In this document: piece by piece, positions 17,320 through 26,482 of the stretch | Numbering within the stretch: position 1 is the first letter of the stretch | Layout of the letters: the number at the start of each line of letters is the position of its first letter | Source of the DNA: Bacillus sp. UNC41MFS5 | GTDB lineage: Bacteria > Bacillota > Bacilli > Bacillales_B > DSM-18226 | NCBI RefSeq assembly: GCF_000686805.1 | Contig: NZ_JMLP01000020.1 | Location: forward strand, 22,645 to 86,644 | Length of the DNA: 64,000 bases | Direction: 5' to 3' | Program-made: the position numbers and the translations under genes | Notes under the pieces: model-generated | Database searches by the model: none | Told to the model about the DNA's origin: nothing | What the model saw: only the letters and a program-made list of their open reading frames with translations

Positions 17320-18191
17320 AATCTTCAAAAATCTTGTATAAAGTGATTGTTGGATTACTAGTTTTGTATTTATTAATTCCACTTGTCGGAACATTTTTAT
17401 TCTCGATTGCTGGTAAATGGGATCATACCATTTTACCTGAGAGTTATACAATCCATTGGTATAGTGATTTATTTCAAGATACACGGTTTTATGATGCTAT
17501 CGAAAGAACACTGTTTTTAATTGTTGTAACTGTAGGTCTTAGTGTCCTTATTATGCTTCCAACTATCTTTATCGTCACTGTCTATTTCAGTAAATGGGAA
17601 GGTTTGCTTCAATCAATAGCGATGCTTCCTTATGGAATTCCTCCAATTGTTGGAGCGGTTGGATTAATAAAGCTATATTCAAATGGACCATTTCAAATTT
17701 CCGGGACACCGTGGATACTAATTGGTGCTTATTTCATAACCATTCTACCATTTATGTATCAAGGTATTCGTAACAGCCTTCGAACACTTAATGCTATCCA
17801 ACTTGTAGATGCAGCTGAATTACTAGGTGCTTCAAAATTTCAGGCATTTCGTACAGTGGTACTTCCAAATATTATGTCTGGTATTTTAGTATCTACTTTA
17901 TTATCAGTTGCTTTATTATTTGGTGAATTTGCTTTTGCTAATTTGCTTGTCGGAGGTCGATTTGAAACGATTCAAATTTATCTTGCTGACAAACTAAACA
18001 GCAGTGGTCACTTAACTAGTGCAATTGTAATCACATATTATTTATTGATTTTATTTTTAACTGCGACCGTATTAAAACTATCGCTTAAGAAAGAAAAAAA
18101 CTCAGTTGTATCAAATAAGAAGCGAATTCTTACGTTTTTAAAAAGACAATATCATCATCATAAAACTACTAATTTAGAAGGTGAAAATTAA
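17316..18191 (+). CDS. ABC transporter permease, second subunit
   Basis: 291 residues, six membrane helices and an EAA loop (NAIQLVDAAELLGASKFQAFRTVVLPNI). The C-terminal tail is basic and His-rich. The start overlaps the preceding permease, and the stop overlaps the following ATPase start by one base (TAATG), so the three genes are tightly coupled. It partners the first permease of this importer. Confidence 0.88.
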   Translation: MKSSKILYKVIVGLLVLYLLIPLVGTFLFSIAGKWDHTILPESYTIHWYSDLFQDTRFYDAIERTLFLIVVTVGLSVLIMLPTIFIVTVYFSKWEGLLQSIAMLPYGIPPIVGAVGLIKLYSNGPFQISGTPWILIGAYFITILPFMYQGIRNSLRTLNAIQLVDAAELLGASKFQAFRTVVLPNIMSGILVSTLLSVALLFGEFAFANLLVGGRFETIQIYLADKLNSSGHLTSAIVITYYLLILFLTATVLKLSLKKEKNSVVSNKKRILTFLKRQYHHHKTTNLEGEN

Positions 18192-19204
18192 TGAGCTATG
18201 TAACCATCGATCAAGTGACTAAGGGATATGATAATCAAGTCGTTTTAAATAACATTTCTTTAACATTGAACAAAGGAGAATTTGTTACACTTCTTGGGCA
18301 AAGCGGATGCGGAAAAAGTACGTTATTGCGTTCAATCGCCGGACTTGAAGACGTAGATGTAGGAAGAATTTTAATTGATGGAACAGATATTACTAATTTA
18401 TCACCGCGTCAGCGTGAAGTCGGTATGGTGTTTCAATCTTATGCACTTTTTCCGAATATGAACGTTTTTGATAACATCGCATACGGACTTAAAATGAAGA
18501 AGGCAAAAAATATTGATTCAAGAGTAAAAAAGATGATTGATATGGTCGATTTAAATGGAAAAGAAAAGTCTTATCCTCATCAGTTATCTGGAGGACAACA
18601 ACAGAGGGTTGCTCTTGCTCGTGCCCTGGTTATGGAGCCAAAAGTACTTTTATTAGATGAGCCGTTAAGTGCATTGGATGCTAAAATCAGAAAAAATTTA
18701 CAAAAAGAATTGAAGAGAATACAGAAGGAATTAGATATTACAACTATTTTTGTAACACATGATCAAGAAGAAGCAATGACGATGTCTGATCGAATCTTTG
18801 TCATGAATAAAGGAAACGTTGTTCAATCCGGTTCTCCATCAGAAATCTATACCACTCCAATCAATACATTTGTTGCAAAATTTATCGGAAATTATAATGT
18901 TTGTAACATGGAGGTTTTCCATAAACTTGTTCGTAGTACGGAATTAAAAGGAAATGAAGTCGCTATTCGTCCTGAAGTTATACAATTAGTTTCTTCTGGA
19001 GAGGATAGCTTGGATTTACTAGCGAACTGGGGAATTAAAGGAATCGTTAAAGATGTAACCATGACAGGGAATGTTTTAAGATATGAAGTTGAAACAGAGT
19101 CGTCAGCCTTCCATGTAGACTATCTTCACCACCGAGGGAAAATGTTTGAGCAAGGAGCACGCGTTCATATTCTTGTACCGAAGAAAGAATGCATTATTTT
19201 ATAA
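18191..19204 (+). CDS. ABC transporter ATP-binding protein (PotA/FbpC/CysA-type)
   Basis: 337 residues. Walker A GQSGCGKST lies near 37-45, the Q-loop in VFQSYALFPNM, the signature LSGGQQQR near 135, Walker B LLLDEPLSALD near 155 and the switch His in VTHDQEEAMT. A C-terminal TOBE-like domain (about 240-335) follows, as in polyamine, iron and phosphonate importers. It energises the permease pair upstream. Confidence 0.93.
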   Translation: MSYVTIDQVTKGYDNQVVLNNISLTLNKGEFVTLLGQSGCGKSTLLRSIAGLEDVDVGRILIDGTDITNLSPRQREVGMVFQSYALFPNMNVFDNIAYGLKMKKAKNIDSRVKKMIDMVDLNGKEKSYPHQLSGGQQQRVALARALVMEPKVLLLDEPLSALDAKIRKNLQKELKRIQKELDITTIFVTHDQEEAMTMSDRIFVMNKGNVVQSGSPSEIYTTPINTFVAKFIGNYNVCNMEVFHKLVRSTELKGNEVAIRPEVIQLVSSGEDSLDLLANWGIKGIVKDVTMTGNVLRYEVETESSAFHVDYLHHRGKMFEQGARVHILVPKKECIIL

Positions 19205-19231
19205 ATTATTAATGATCGCGGGGGAAGAAAT

Positions 19232-20014
19232 ATGTCTGTTTTGCCAGAAGAAAGAAAGAATGAAATTTTAAAAGAACTGAACAAAATGGGAAAAGTAAAA
19301 GTTATGGAATTAGTTGATCAATTTAATGTTTCAGAGGAAACGATTCGACGCGATTTGATGATATTAGAGGAAAAAGGACTTTTAAAGAGGGTTTACGGTG
19401 GGGCGATTAAAACAGTCTTTGAATTTGAGGAACCTCCATTCACACAACGTACAACGGTGAATCAAGATGAGAAAGTTAAGGTTGGGAAAAAAGCTGTAGA
19501 ACTCATTTCTAACGGAGATGTAATTGTCATTGATGTAGGGACAACCATGCTTGAATTTGCGAAGTGTATTGAAAATAAAAATGACATTACGATTTTAACC
19601 AATTCTCTTCCTGTGTCGTCTGTGTTGACCGAATCTCTCAATCAAAATAAGTTTACAGGACAAATTCTATTACTAGGTGGTCAAATTGATCCAAAGCAGC
19701 AATCTATAGGCGGCGGTCTCACTGAACAAATGTTAAATCAATTTAATATTGATAAAGCTTTTATTTCAGCTGGTGGTGTTTCTATTCAAAGTGGGGTTAG
19801 TAATTATCATTTACATGAAACATTAGTTTCACGCAAGATGGTCGAGGTATCAAAGCAAGTTGTATTGCTAACGGATTACTCTAAAATTGGTGTCGATACA
19901 TTTTGTAAAGTTTGTCCTCTAGAAAAAGTCGATGTGATTGTCTGCGAGCAACCCTTTCCAGAGGAATGGAGAAATCATTCAAATTTAGAGGAAATCAATT
20001 GGATTCAAGCATAG
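19232..20014 (+). CDS. DeoR/GlpR-family transcriptional repressor
   Basis: 260 residues. An N-terminal HTH (about 6-60, with VMELVDQFNVSEETIRRDL and the family signature RVYGGA) precedes a DeoR C-terminal sensor domain with the GTTMLEF phosphate-binding loop. DeoR repressors respond to phosphorylated sugars or polyols, which fits a phosphate-ester uptake operon. It lies 27 bp after the ATPase and is probably co-transcribed. The inverted repeat at 14345-14374 may be its operator. Confidence 0.88.
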   Translation: MSVLPEERKNEILKELNKMGKVKVMELVDQFNVSEETIRRDLMILEEKGLLKRVYGGAIKTVFEFEEPPFTQRTTVNQDEKVKVGKKAVELISNGDVIVIDVGTTMLEFAKCIENKNDITILTNSLPVSSVLTESLNQNKFTGQILLLGGQIDPKQQSIGGGLTEQMLNQFNIDKAFISAGGVSIQSGVSNYHLHETLVSRKMVEVSKQVVLLTDYSKIGVDTFCKVCPLEKVDVIVCEQPFPEEWRNHSNLEEINWIQA

Positions 20015-20144
20015 TCAATCCATAAAAGGACATATCGTAACGGATGAGGAGTTCTCTCTCTTTTTTGATTAGATTTTTATTGATAGCAGGTAAAAAGCTA
20101 GAAAGAAAATTTAATAGATAGAATGAGAAAAGGAGCTGTATAGC

Positions 20145-21014
20145 ATGAGTTTCATTGCGATAGATTTAGACGGAACATTATTAAACGACCAGAATGAAAT
20201 TAGTGAAGAAAATATTAAGGCGATTCAATATGCTCAAGATAGAGGCTTTGAAGTAGTTATTTCAACAGGACGGGCTTATTTTGATGTTCAAACAATTTGT
20301 GAAAAAGCCGGGATTTCCCCATTTGTAATCGGGACAAATGGCGCAACCATTCATTCAAAAAGCGGAAAGTGCATTTCCTCTATTACGATATCTAAAGATC
20401 GTGTCGAATCTATTCTCCAATGGTTAGATGAACGGAATTATTATTACGAAGTGTTTACTGATAAAGCCATTTATACTCTTAAAAAGGGCAGAGAACATTT
20501 CCATAATGAGATTAAAAGTTTGAAAAGCGCAGATTTGAATACAGATATGAAAGAATTAGTTGAAGTAGCGGAAAGGCAATTTGACCAGTTTGGATATGTT
20601 TTAGTTGAAAACTATCATGATATCTTAAAACAAGAGGAAGAATTCTATAACATTTTAGCATGTTCTTTTGATAAAAAGAAATTAGAGGAAGCATGGAACC
20701 AATTCAAAAAGTTTGATGAGTTGATGGTTGTTTCATCTGCTGATCATAACATTGAAATTACTAGTAAAAGAGCTTCAAAAGGGATGTCCCTTGAAAAATT
20801 GGTTTTCTTGATGAATGGCTCCTTAGATCAGGCTATGGCAATCGGGGACAGCAACAATGATTTATCCATGTTCCAGAAAGTTGGATACAGTGTAGCGATG
20901 GGAAATGCGAAAGATGCCATAAAAGCTGTTTGTACAACGACAACCCTTAAAAATGATGAGAATGGGGTAGCTTATGCGATTTATCAATATATGGAGAACT
21001 TCGTGGTTAAATAA
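20145..21014 (+). CDS. Cof-type HAD-superfamily phosphatase
   Basis: 289 residues with the HAD motifs: motif I DLDGTLL (nucleophile Asp near residue 7), motif II STGR, a conserved Lys near SKGMSLEKL and motif IV GDSNNDLSM. A large C2B cap domain fills the middle, typical of Cof/YidA/YkrA sugar-phosphate phosphatases. It follows the DeoR gene by 130 bp with an AAGGAG ribosome-binding site. It may dephosphorylate the sugar- or polyol-phosphate produced by the upstream system (inference). Confidence 0.88.
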   Translation: MSFIAIDLDGTLLNDQNEISEENIKAIQYAQDRGFEVVISTGRAYFDVQTICEKAGISPFVIGTNGATIHSKSGKCISSITISKDRVESILQWLDERNYYYEVFTDKAIYTLKKGREHFHNEIKSLKSADLNTDMKELVEVAERQFDQFGYVLVENYHDILKQEEEFYNILACSFDKKKLEEAWNQFKKFDELMVVSSADHNIEITSKRASKGMSLEKLVFLMNGSLDQAMAIGDSNNDLSMFQKVGYSVAMGNAKDAIKAVCTTTTLKNDENGVAYAIYQYMENFVVK

Positions 21015-21046
21015 TAAGTGTCAATGCCGAAGGAGAGAGTGATAAA

Positions 21047-21376
21047 ATGGCATGGATCTATATCATAATAGCAGGACTTTTGGAAATTGTCTGGGTGATC
21101 GGTCTTAAATATTCACACGGATTCACTAAAATTATACCTAGTATAGTAACGGTAGTTATTATAATCTTTAGTTTCTTTTTACTTTCAAAAGCTTTACATT
21201 CCATTCCCTTAGGAGCTGGTTACGCCATTTTTACTGGATTGGGAACGGTGGGAACAGTAGTAACTGGGATGCTTTTTTGGGGAGAGACTATTAATCAACT
21301 GAAAGTATTTTTTGTAGCTTTAATGATATTGGGGATAATTGGAATAAAAATTAGTCCAGCACAACCTAAACATTAA
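21047..21376 (+). CDS. SMR-family exporter subunit, SugE/Gdx-like
   Basis: 109 residues, four membrane helices, with the essential Glu in helix 1 (AGLLEIVWVIGLKYSHGFT) and the Gdx/SugE-like motif GLGTVGTVVTG in helix 3. Characterised SugE-type proteins export guanidinium. It is followed 10 bp later by a second SMR gene, indicating a heterodimer with fixed opposite topologies, as in YkkCD-type pairs. No guanidine riboswitch fits in the 32-bp gap upstream. Confidence 0.88.
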   Translation: MAWIYIIIAGLLEIVWVIGLKYSHGFTKIIPSIVTVVIIIFSFFLLSKALHSIPLGAGYAIFTGLGTVGTVVTGMLFWGETINQLKVFFVALMILGIIGIKISPAQPKH

Positions 21377-21416
21377 AGGAAATGAAATGATTTATACAAG
21401 GTTTGGGGATGATTCA

Positions 21417-21737
21417 ATGGCTTGGTTTTTTCTTCTTATTGCCGGATTTGCCGAGATTGGTAGTATTATAAGCCTGAAACGTGCAGATGGGTTTAAAAAA
21501 TTGCTCCCCTCTGTAGCGTGTCTTTTTTTTGGGAGTTTAAGCTTTTATTTTCTTTCTTTGTCATTAACTTCTCTTCCAGTGGGGACTGCCTATGCAATAT
21601 GGACCGGTATCGGCTCTATTGGAAGTGTTATAGCAGGAATGATCTTCTTTAATGAACCTAGAAGTTTAAGAACAATCCTATTGATTATGTGTATTATTAC
21701 AGGGGCTGCAGGTATTAAAATGACTTCTGGACATTAA
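21417..21737 (+). CDS. SMR-family exporter subunit, partner of the preceding gene
   Basis: 106 residues from ATG 21417, preceded by GGGGATG; an in-frame upstream ATG at 21387 lacks a good ribosome-binding site. Four membrane helices with Glu in helix 1 (AGFAEIGSIISLKRADGF) and GTAYAIWTGIGSIGSV in helix 3. With the adjacent gene it probably forms a heteromeric small multidrug/guanidinium-type exporter. Confidence 0.86.
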   Translation: MAWFFLLIAGFAEIGSIISLKRADGFKKLLPSVACLFFGSLSFYFLSLSLTSLPVGTAYAIWTGIGSIGSVIAGMIFFNEPRSLRTILLIMCIITGAAGIKMTSGH

Positions 21738-21862
21738 GATCAGGGTTTTAAGTTCAACAAATTTTCCTAAAAGCATTTCATAATTCTTGATATTCGTTTT
21801 GGTCGTATTCTTGAAAAGCTTGTTATCCAACAAGTCTTGGTACGCAAATTTTAACAACACAA

Positions 21863-21900
21863 AAAACCACTCCCTAATTTTTATTATAGGAAGTGGTTTT
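21863..21900. terminator. Terminator shared by the SMR operon and the LysR remnant
   Basis: AAAACCACTCCCTA and TAGGAAGTGGTTTT pair with one mismatch, with T-rich tracts on both strands. The stop codon of the truncated LysR gene (21874-21876) lies inside the stem. Confidence 0.85.
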
Positions 21901-22158
21901 TGCTATATCATCAAATCCTTGATAAAAATGCTGTACAGATTGGGCAATTTGCTGCCCGCATTGATAGAGTAATTTCTTTGTATCGGTCAGCTCAAACTTT
22001 CTGGTGGTTCGGATTAGTAATTTTGTATTTAACTCTTCTTCTAAGCTTTTAACCATTTTACTGATATTAGGTTGAGATAAATGGAGATGTTCTGCCGCTT
22101 TAGAAAAGCTTCCATGTTTCACGACCTCAGTAAAATACTGAATTTGTTTCAGTTCCAT
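21874..22158 (-). pseudogene. Truncated LysR-family regulator (HTH domain only)
   Basis: 94 residues from the ATG at 22158 (GGATGGAG upstream). It has a complete LysR winged HTH (MELKQIQYFTEVVKHGSFSKAAEHLHLSQPNISKMV...), but only ~30 residues follow before a stop inside a terminator hairpin. LysR proteins are normally ~295 residues, so the effector-binding domain is missing. This looks like a gene remnant, although a short DNA-binding protein could still be made. The neighbouring SMR genes are possible former targets. Confidence 0.75.
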
Positions 22159-22316
22159 GTACTCCATCCTTATCCATAACAAATGTTTTATAATCTATAA
22201 ATATTATATATTATCCAGATTGTCGAAAAAACAAGATTCGTTTGAAAAGAAACTTAGATTGAAGCAGTAGAGTAAGAAACTGATTTCGAAGGGGTCCCTT
22301 GCAGACTACATAAGTA

Positions 22317-23285
22317 TCACTTTTCTATAAGCTCCTCAACTTCCCCCTTAGTCGGAAGAGCAGAGATTGCTCCTTTTCCTGTTGTGGTGAGAGCACCACT
22401 TGCATTGGCAAATCGCAATATTTCTATATGATTGCCCCGTAGCACTTCCTCGAGGTTAGCCGGGTTTGCTTTCAATTCTAGCAATTGATACAAAAATCCG
22501 CCCATGAACGCGTCACCCGCTCCAGTTGTGTCCACAGGTTTAACAGAGTATCCTCTCGATTCGATCTTTTCATCCTTTAAAAACAAATCCGCACCAGCAG
22601 CTCCCTTTGTGTAGACAACTGCCTTCACGTTTCCAACGAACAACGATCGTATCGCATCCGACTCCTCTTTTATTCCCGTAATAAAATTTAGCTCTTCATC
22701 GGAAACCTTTACGATATCAGCTGTCGGTAAAAATTCGAGAATCGCCTTACGACAGTCCTCTGGATTTTCCCAAAGCGGAAGCCGCACATTTGGGTCAAAA
22801 CTGACTAAGCCATCCGCATCTGAAACAGCCGCGATTGCTTTTTTATGCGCCTGTTTCATCGGGCTTTCCACAAGATCAACGGAGCAAAAGTGGAGAATAT
22901 CCCCCGCATGGAACCATACTGGCTCGATCTCCTCCGCGCTTAACAGCAAATCAGCGGAAGGGTTACGGTAAAACGAAAAATCGCGTTCCCCGTTTTCTTT
23001 TAACGAGACAAATGCCAAGGCCGTATTTGCCTCCCCGGTCCGGTATACTTTATCCATCTCAACACCAGCCTCGACAAGCTTCTCGACTAAAAAGTCGCCA
23101 AACGCATCGTTCCCTAGTTTAGAAATCATCGATGCTTTCTGCCCATATTTGGCAACGGCCGCAGCCACATTTGCCGGCGCCCCCCCAGGAGCTCTCTCAA
23201 AAGAAAAAACATCCTTTAAGGCCACCTCTTTTTGCAGAGGAATAAAATCAATTAACACTTCACCAATAGAAAAAAGCTTTCCCAT
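22317..23285 (-). CDS. scrK: Fructokinase (PfkB family) of the sucrose operon
   Basis: 322 residues of the ribokinase/PfkB fold. N-terminal GGAPANVAAAVAKYG and the C-terminal signature DTTGAGDAFMGGFLYQL (catalytic Asp in GAGD) are visible. It phosphorylates the fructose released by sucrose-6-phosphate hydrolase. It lies 28 bp after scrB and ends the scrA-scrB-scrK operon. Confidence 0.92.
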   Translation of the reverse strand: MGKLFSIGEVLIDFIPLQKEVALKDVFSFERAPGGAPANVAAAVAKYGQKASMISKLGNDAFGDFLVEKLVEAGVEMDKVYRTGEANTALAFVSLKENGERDFSFYRNPSADLLLSAEEIEPVWFHAGDILHFCSVDLVESPMKQAHKKAIAAVSDADGLVSFDPNVRLPLWENPEDCRKAILEFLPTADIVKVSDEELNFITGIKEESDAIRSLFVGNVKAVVYTKGAAGADLFLKDEKIESRGYSVKPVDTTGAGDAFMGGFLYQLLELKANPANLEEVLRGNHIEILRFANASGALTTTGKGAISALPTKGEVEELIEK

Positions 23286-23313
23286 TTTGTCACCTCTAGT
23301 AAGTCTAAAAAGT

Positions 23314-24789
23314 TTATATGATATCCCATTTAACAGCCTTTACTTTCGTTTGGCCACCACGAGCAAACACACGGATTCCATTACTATTTTCACCAGGAAA
23401 AATCCTTGCGGTAAATACTTCTTCCCCATTATTTACAAACACTTCAACAGAGGAGACATCAACAAAGATTCGGAACGAAATCTTTTCAGCGTCCAACATA
23501 CATTTCCGAACGGTCCCAAACTGCTCAGCAAAGGACTCTCCCGAATGCGTCCGATCAAACACAACCCTTTTCGCAACCGCATCATATTTAATCACGGTTT
23601 TCTCAATTTCTCCGACCCGAAGTTCCAAACCGTACTCCTCAGCCGTACTATCAGAGAATTCCGCAAGAAGTTCATAGACGTTTCCCTCGAAGTTATCCAA
23701 ACTAACATTTTCATTTTCAACCGTTTGACTTGTTTCCACCTTTTCCCCGCGAAGCAATACTAGCTCAGACACTGGCTGCTGAACCATCTTTCCGTCTTTA
23801 ACCGATAGCTCCCGAGGGAGTGTTAAACAGTGTGCCCACCCATTTTTATCAGTAGGATAGTCAATCTCCGGTAATCCCATCCAGCCGACTAAAATACGTC
23901 TCCCCTGGTGATCCACCGTCGATTGTGGTGCGTAAAAATCAAACCCGCGATCCAACTCATGAAATGCACCATGATTTAATTCAATATTCTCCAAATCAAT
24001 TAGACTTCCAATTACATACCCTGATTGATAAATATTTTGATAGTGGTCACCTTCCGCTTTTAACCCTTGTGGGGAGAAAAGGAACACACCTTGCTTGTCC
24101 AGCTCAAAATAATCCGGACATTCCCACATATAACCGAAATCTTGACCTAACTTGGTCTTCACTTCACCCGCAAACTGCCAATCTTTTAGATCACTAGAGC
24201 GATATAAAACGACACTTCCTGTCTCATTTTTTCTTTGAGCACCAATTAACACGTAGAAGTGATCCCCCTGTTGCCAAACCTTAGGATCGCGAAAATGATC
24301 GGTATAGCCACTTGGAATATCAGCAATCACCGGTGCATCCATTTTCACAATGCTTCCATCCGGACTCATTACTGCCAAACATTGATACGGGTGTCGATTC
24401 CAATATTCATCGCGCGTGTTGCCAGTGTACATTAAATATAATTTCCCATCATGCTCTATTCCACTTCCGGAATACGCCCCATGACTATCAAATTCATTCG
24501 ACGGCTCAATGCCCATTCCAACATTTTCCCAATGAACAAGGTCTTTAGACTTCGTATGATACCAATGCTTCAATCCATGAACCGGCCCAAGCGGAAACCA
24601 TTGATAGAATAAATGATATTCCCCATTAAAATAACTAAAGCCATTCGGGTCATTTAACAATCCTGTCAGCGGCTGAATATGAAAAGTCTGCCGCCATGGA
24701 CATTGTTTCACTAGTTTGGCTAACCCTTGAATTTCCTCTTCGTTCACGTCGTCCATGCTTCTGTATCGTTGTTCGGTTGTCCATTCCAT
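23314..24789 (-). CDS. scrB: Sucrose-6-phosphate hydrolase (GH32)
   Basis: 491 residues. GH32 motifs are intact: nucleophile Asp47 in LNDPNG, Asp168 in HFRDP, and acid/base Glu223 in WECPD. A C-terminal beta-sandwich domain follows. The enzyme cleaves sucrose-6-phosphate from the PTS into glucose-6-phosphate and fructose. It lies between the PTS gene and fructokinase and has no signal peptide, fitting a cytosolic enzyme. Confidence 0.95.
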   Translation of the reverse strand: MEWTTEQRYRSMDDVNEEEIQGLAKLVKQCPWRQTFHIQPLTGLLNDPNGFSYFNGEYHLFYQWFPLGPVHGLKHWYHTKSKDLVHWENVGMGIEPSNEFDSHGAYSGSGIEHDGKLYLMYTGNTRDEYWNRHPYQCLAVMSPDGSIVKMDAPVIADIPSGYTDHFRDPKVWQQGDHFYVLIGAQRKNETGSVVLYRSSDLKDWQFAGEVKTKLGQDFGYMWECPDYFELDKQGVFLFSPQGLKAEGDHYQNIYQSGYVIGSLIDLENIELNHGAFHELDRGFDFYAPQSTVDHQGRRILVGWMGLPEIDYPTDKNGWAHCLTLPRELSVKDGKMVQQPVSELVLLRGEKVETSQTVENENVSLDNFEGNVYELLAEFSDSTAEEYGLELRVGEIEKTVIKYDAVAKRVVFDRTHSGESFAEQFGTVRKCMLDAEKISFRIFVDVSSVEVFVNNGEEVFTARIFPGENSNGIRVFARGGQTKVKAVKWDII

Positions 24790-24847
24790 GCTGATTCACT
24801 CCTAATACAGAAAGGAGAATCACTGGATTCCCCTTTTCATTCTTTTA

Positions 24848-26296
24848 TTATGCTGCTTGATTAGATGATTGTTTAACTGCTTTTTTTTCGTCTCTTTTCG
24901 CTAAAACAATCGTGACGATAAATGCGACGGCAAACGCGATGACCATACCGATAACATAAGAAATAATTGTATCTGGGCGAATAGAGATGATTCCTGGTAT
25001 ACCAGCTGCCCCTAACGCAGTCGCTTTAACCTTGAACACTGTAACAAAGCCAGATCCGACGGCAGAACCAATAATTGCACCGATAAATGGATAGCGTAAT
25101 TTCAAGTTCACCCCAAACATCGCTGGTTCCGTAATCCCTAATAAGGCAGAGATTCCAGCTGCTGAAGCGGTTCCTTTAATCTTGGCATTTTTCGTTGTCT
25201 TTAGCACAGCAAGTGTCGCTGCTCCTTGGGCAATGTTTGACATCGCCGCAATGACAAAGATAAACGATCCACCCGTTTTCGCAACATCAGCAAGTAATTG
25301 CGTTTCTACTGCAATAAAGCTATGGTGCATACCTGTAATAACAATTGGTGCATAAAGTAAACCGAAGATGATTCCGCCAATGACACCTGTTGTGTCATAT
25401 AACCAGACAATACCATCTGTTAATAGATTACCAGCCGAGCGAGTCAGCGGTCCTACCAATGTGAACGTTAAAACTCCGGTAATAAAGATAGACAATAACG
25501 GTGTTAATAGATTGTCTAAAGCAGAGGGAACAACCTTCCGTAAAGACGTTTCGATTTTTGCTAGAATAAAAGACGCGGCAAGAACAGGAAGTACGGTTCC
25601 CTGATAGCCTACCTTTTCAATTTCTAAGCCAAAAAGATTCCAAACCGGGACTTCGTTTTTCAATAACGCGGCACCGTAACCATACCCATTTAATAAGTCC
25701 GGATGAACCATTAGCATTCCAAGTGTGGCTCCAAGGAAAGGATTCCCTCCGAACCTTTTCGTTGCTGAAAAACCAATTAAAATTGGTAAAAAGACAAAGG
25801 CTGCATTGGCAAATGTATTAATAAGTGCTGCTAAATCCGCCATTTCTGGATTGGCATCCACTAAAGATTTTCCTTCAATAAACAAGTCTGGAGCCGTTAG
25901 GACATTGTTAATTCCCATTAGTAAACCACCAGCGACAATTGCTGGGATAATCGGAACGAAAATGTCTGACAGCATTTTGACGAATTGCTGAATTGGATTC
26001 AGTTTCTTCGTCGCCACGTTTTTCACATCACTTGTAGACATTTCCGTTTGACCAGACATCTCCGCCAAGTGTTTATAGACCTCGTTCACCGTTCCAGATC
26101 CTAAGATAATTTGAAACTGACCTCCCGTTGAGAAGGTCCCTTTCACGACATCCATATTATCCAATTCTGCCTGATTAACGATTGATTCATCATGTAAAAC
26201 TAGCCGTAAGCGTGTGGCGCAATGTGCTGCAGCTGATAGGTTTTCCTGACCGCCAATGGCATTAAGAACTTCCCGTGCAATTTTTTTATGATCCAT
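24848..26296 (-). CDS. scrA: Sucrose-specific PTS EIIBC component
   Basis: 482 residues. An N-terminal EIIB domain has its phosphorylatable Cys in AAHCATRLRLVL (near residue 26), and an EIIC domain of about ten membrane helices follows, with the conserved GITEPAMFGVNLKLRYPF loop. There is no EIIA domain, so it must use the glucose-type EIIA of another PTS, as sucrose permeases usually do. Three GGAACCGGTTCC-type operators precede the gene, which is the first of the operon. Confidence 0.94.
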   Translation of the reverse strand: MDHKKIAREVLNAIGGQENLSAAAHCATRLRLVLHDESIVNQAELDNMDVVKGTFSTGGQFQIILGSGTVNEVYKHLAEMSGQTEMSTSDVKNVATKKLNPIQQFVKMLSDIFVPIIPAIVAGGLLMGINNVLTAPDLFIEGKSLVDANPEMADLAALINTFANAAFVFLPILIGFSATKRFGGNPFLGATLGMLMVHPDLLNGYGYGAALLKNEVPVWNLFGLEIEKVGYQGTVLPVLAASFILAKIETSLRKVVPSALDNLLTPLLSIFITGVLTFTLVGPLTRSAGNLLTDGIVWLYDTTGVIGGIIFGLLYAPIVITGMHHSFIAVETQLLADVAKTGGSFIFVIAAMSNIAQGAATLAVLKTTKNAKIKGTASAAGISALLGITEPAMFGVNLKLRYPFIGAIIGSAVGSGFVTVFKVKATALGAAGIPGIISIRPDTIISYVIGMVIAFAVAFIVTIVLAKRDEKKAVKQSSNQAA

Positions 26297-26329
26297 CTTA
26301 ATCCCTCTCTTTTCATTTGATTTGTTTTA

Positions 26330-26341
26330 GGAACCGGTTCC
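26330..26341. promoter_or_regulatory. ScrR operator 1 (GGAACCGGTTCC)
   Basis: Perfect 12-base palindrome with the central CG typical of LacI-family operators, 34 bp upstream of scrA. The same sequence recurs at 26373-26384. Confidence 0.8.
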
Positions 26342-26372
26342 ATTTTTGAATAAAAATAAAATCCCTTGTCGC

Positions 26373-26384
26373 GGAACCGGTTCC
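26373..26384. promoter_or_regulatory. ScrR operator 2 (GGAACCGGTTCC)
   Basis: Second perfect copy, 43 bases from the first (about four helical turns), suitable for cooperative binding at the scrA promoter. Confidence 0.8.
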
Positions 26385-26460
26385 AAAGCATGCTAAAAAA
26401 ATAAAATATTAAAAGAGAAACCGAATTCGATTGTTACCAAGTGAAAAGGTTCTCTTGATT

Positions 26461-26472
26461 GGAACCGGTTTC
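26461..26472. promoter_or_regulatory. ScrR operator 3 (GGAACCGGTTTC)
   Basis: One-mismatch copy just after the scrR stop codon and 88 bp above operator 2 (about eight helical turns). It could allow looping. Confidence 0.65.
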
Positions 26473-26482
26473 GTTGTTTTTA

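Noticed and set aside
23149..23763. 204-codon plus-strand frame opposite scrB/scrK
   Set aside because: Crosses the boundary of two genuine genes on the other strand; no protein features.
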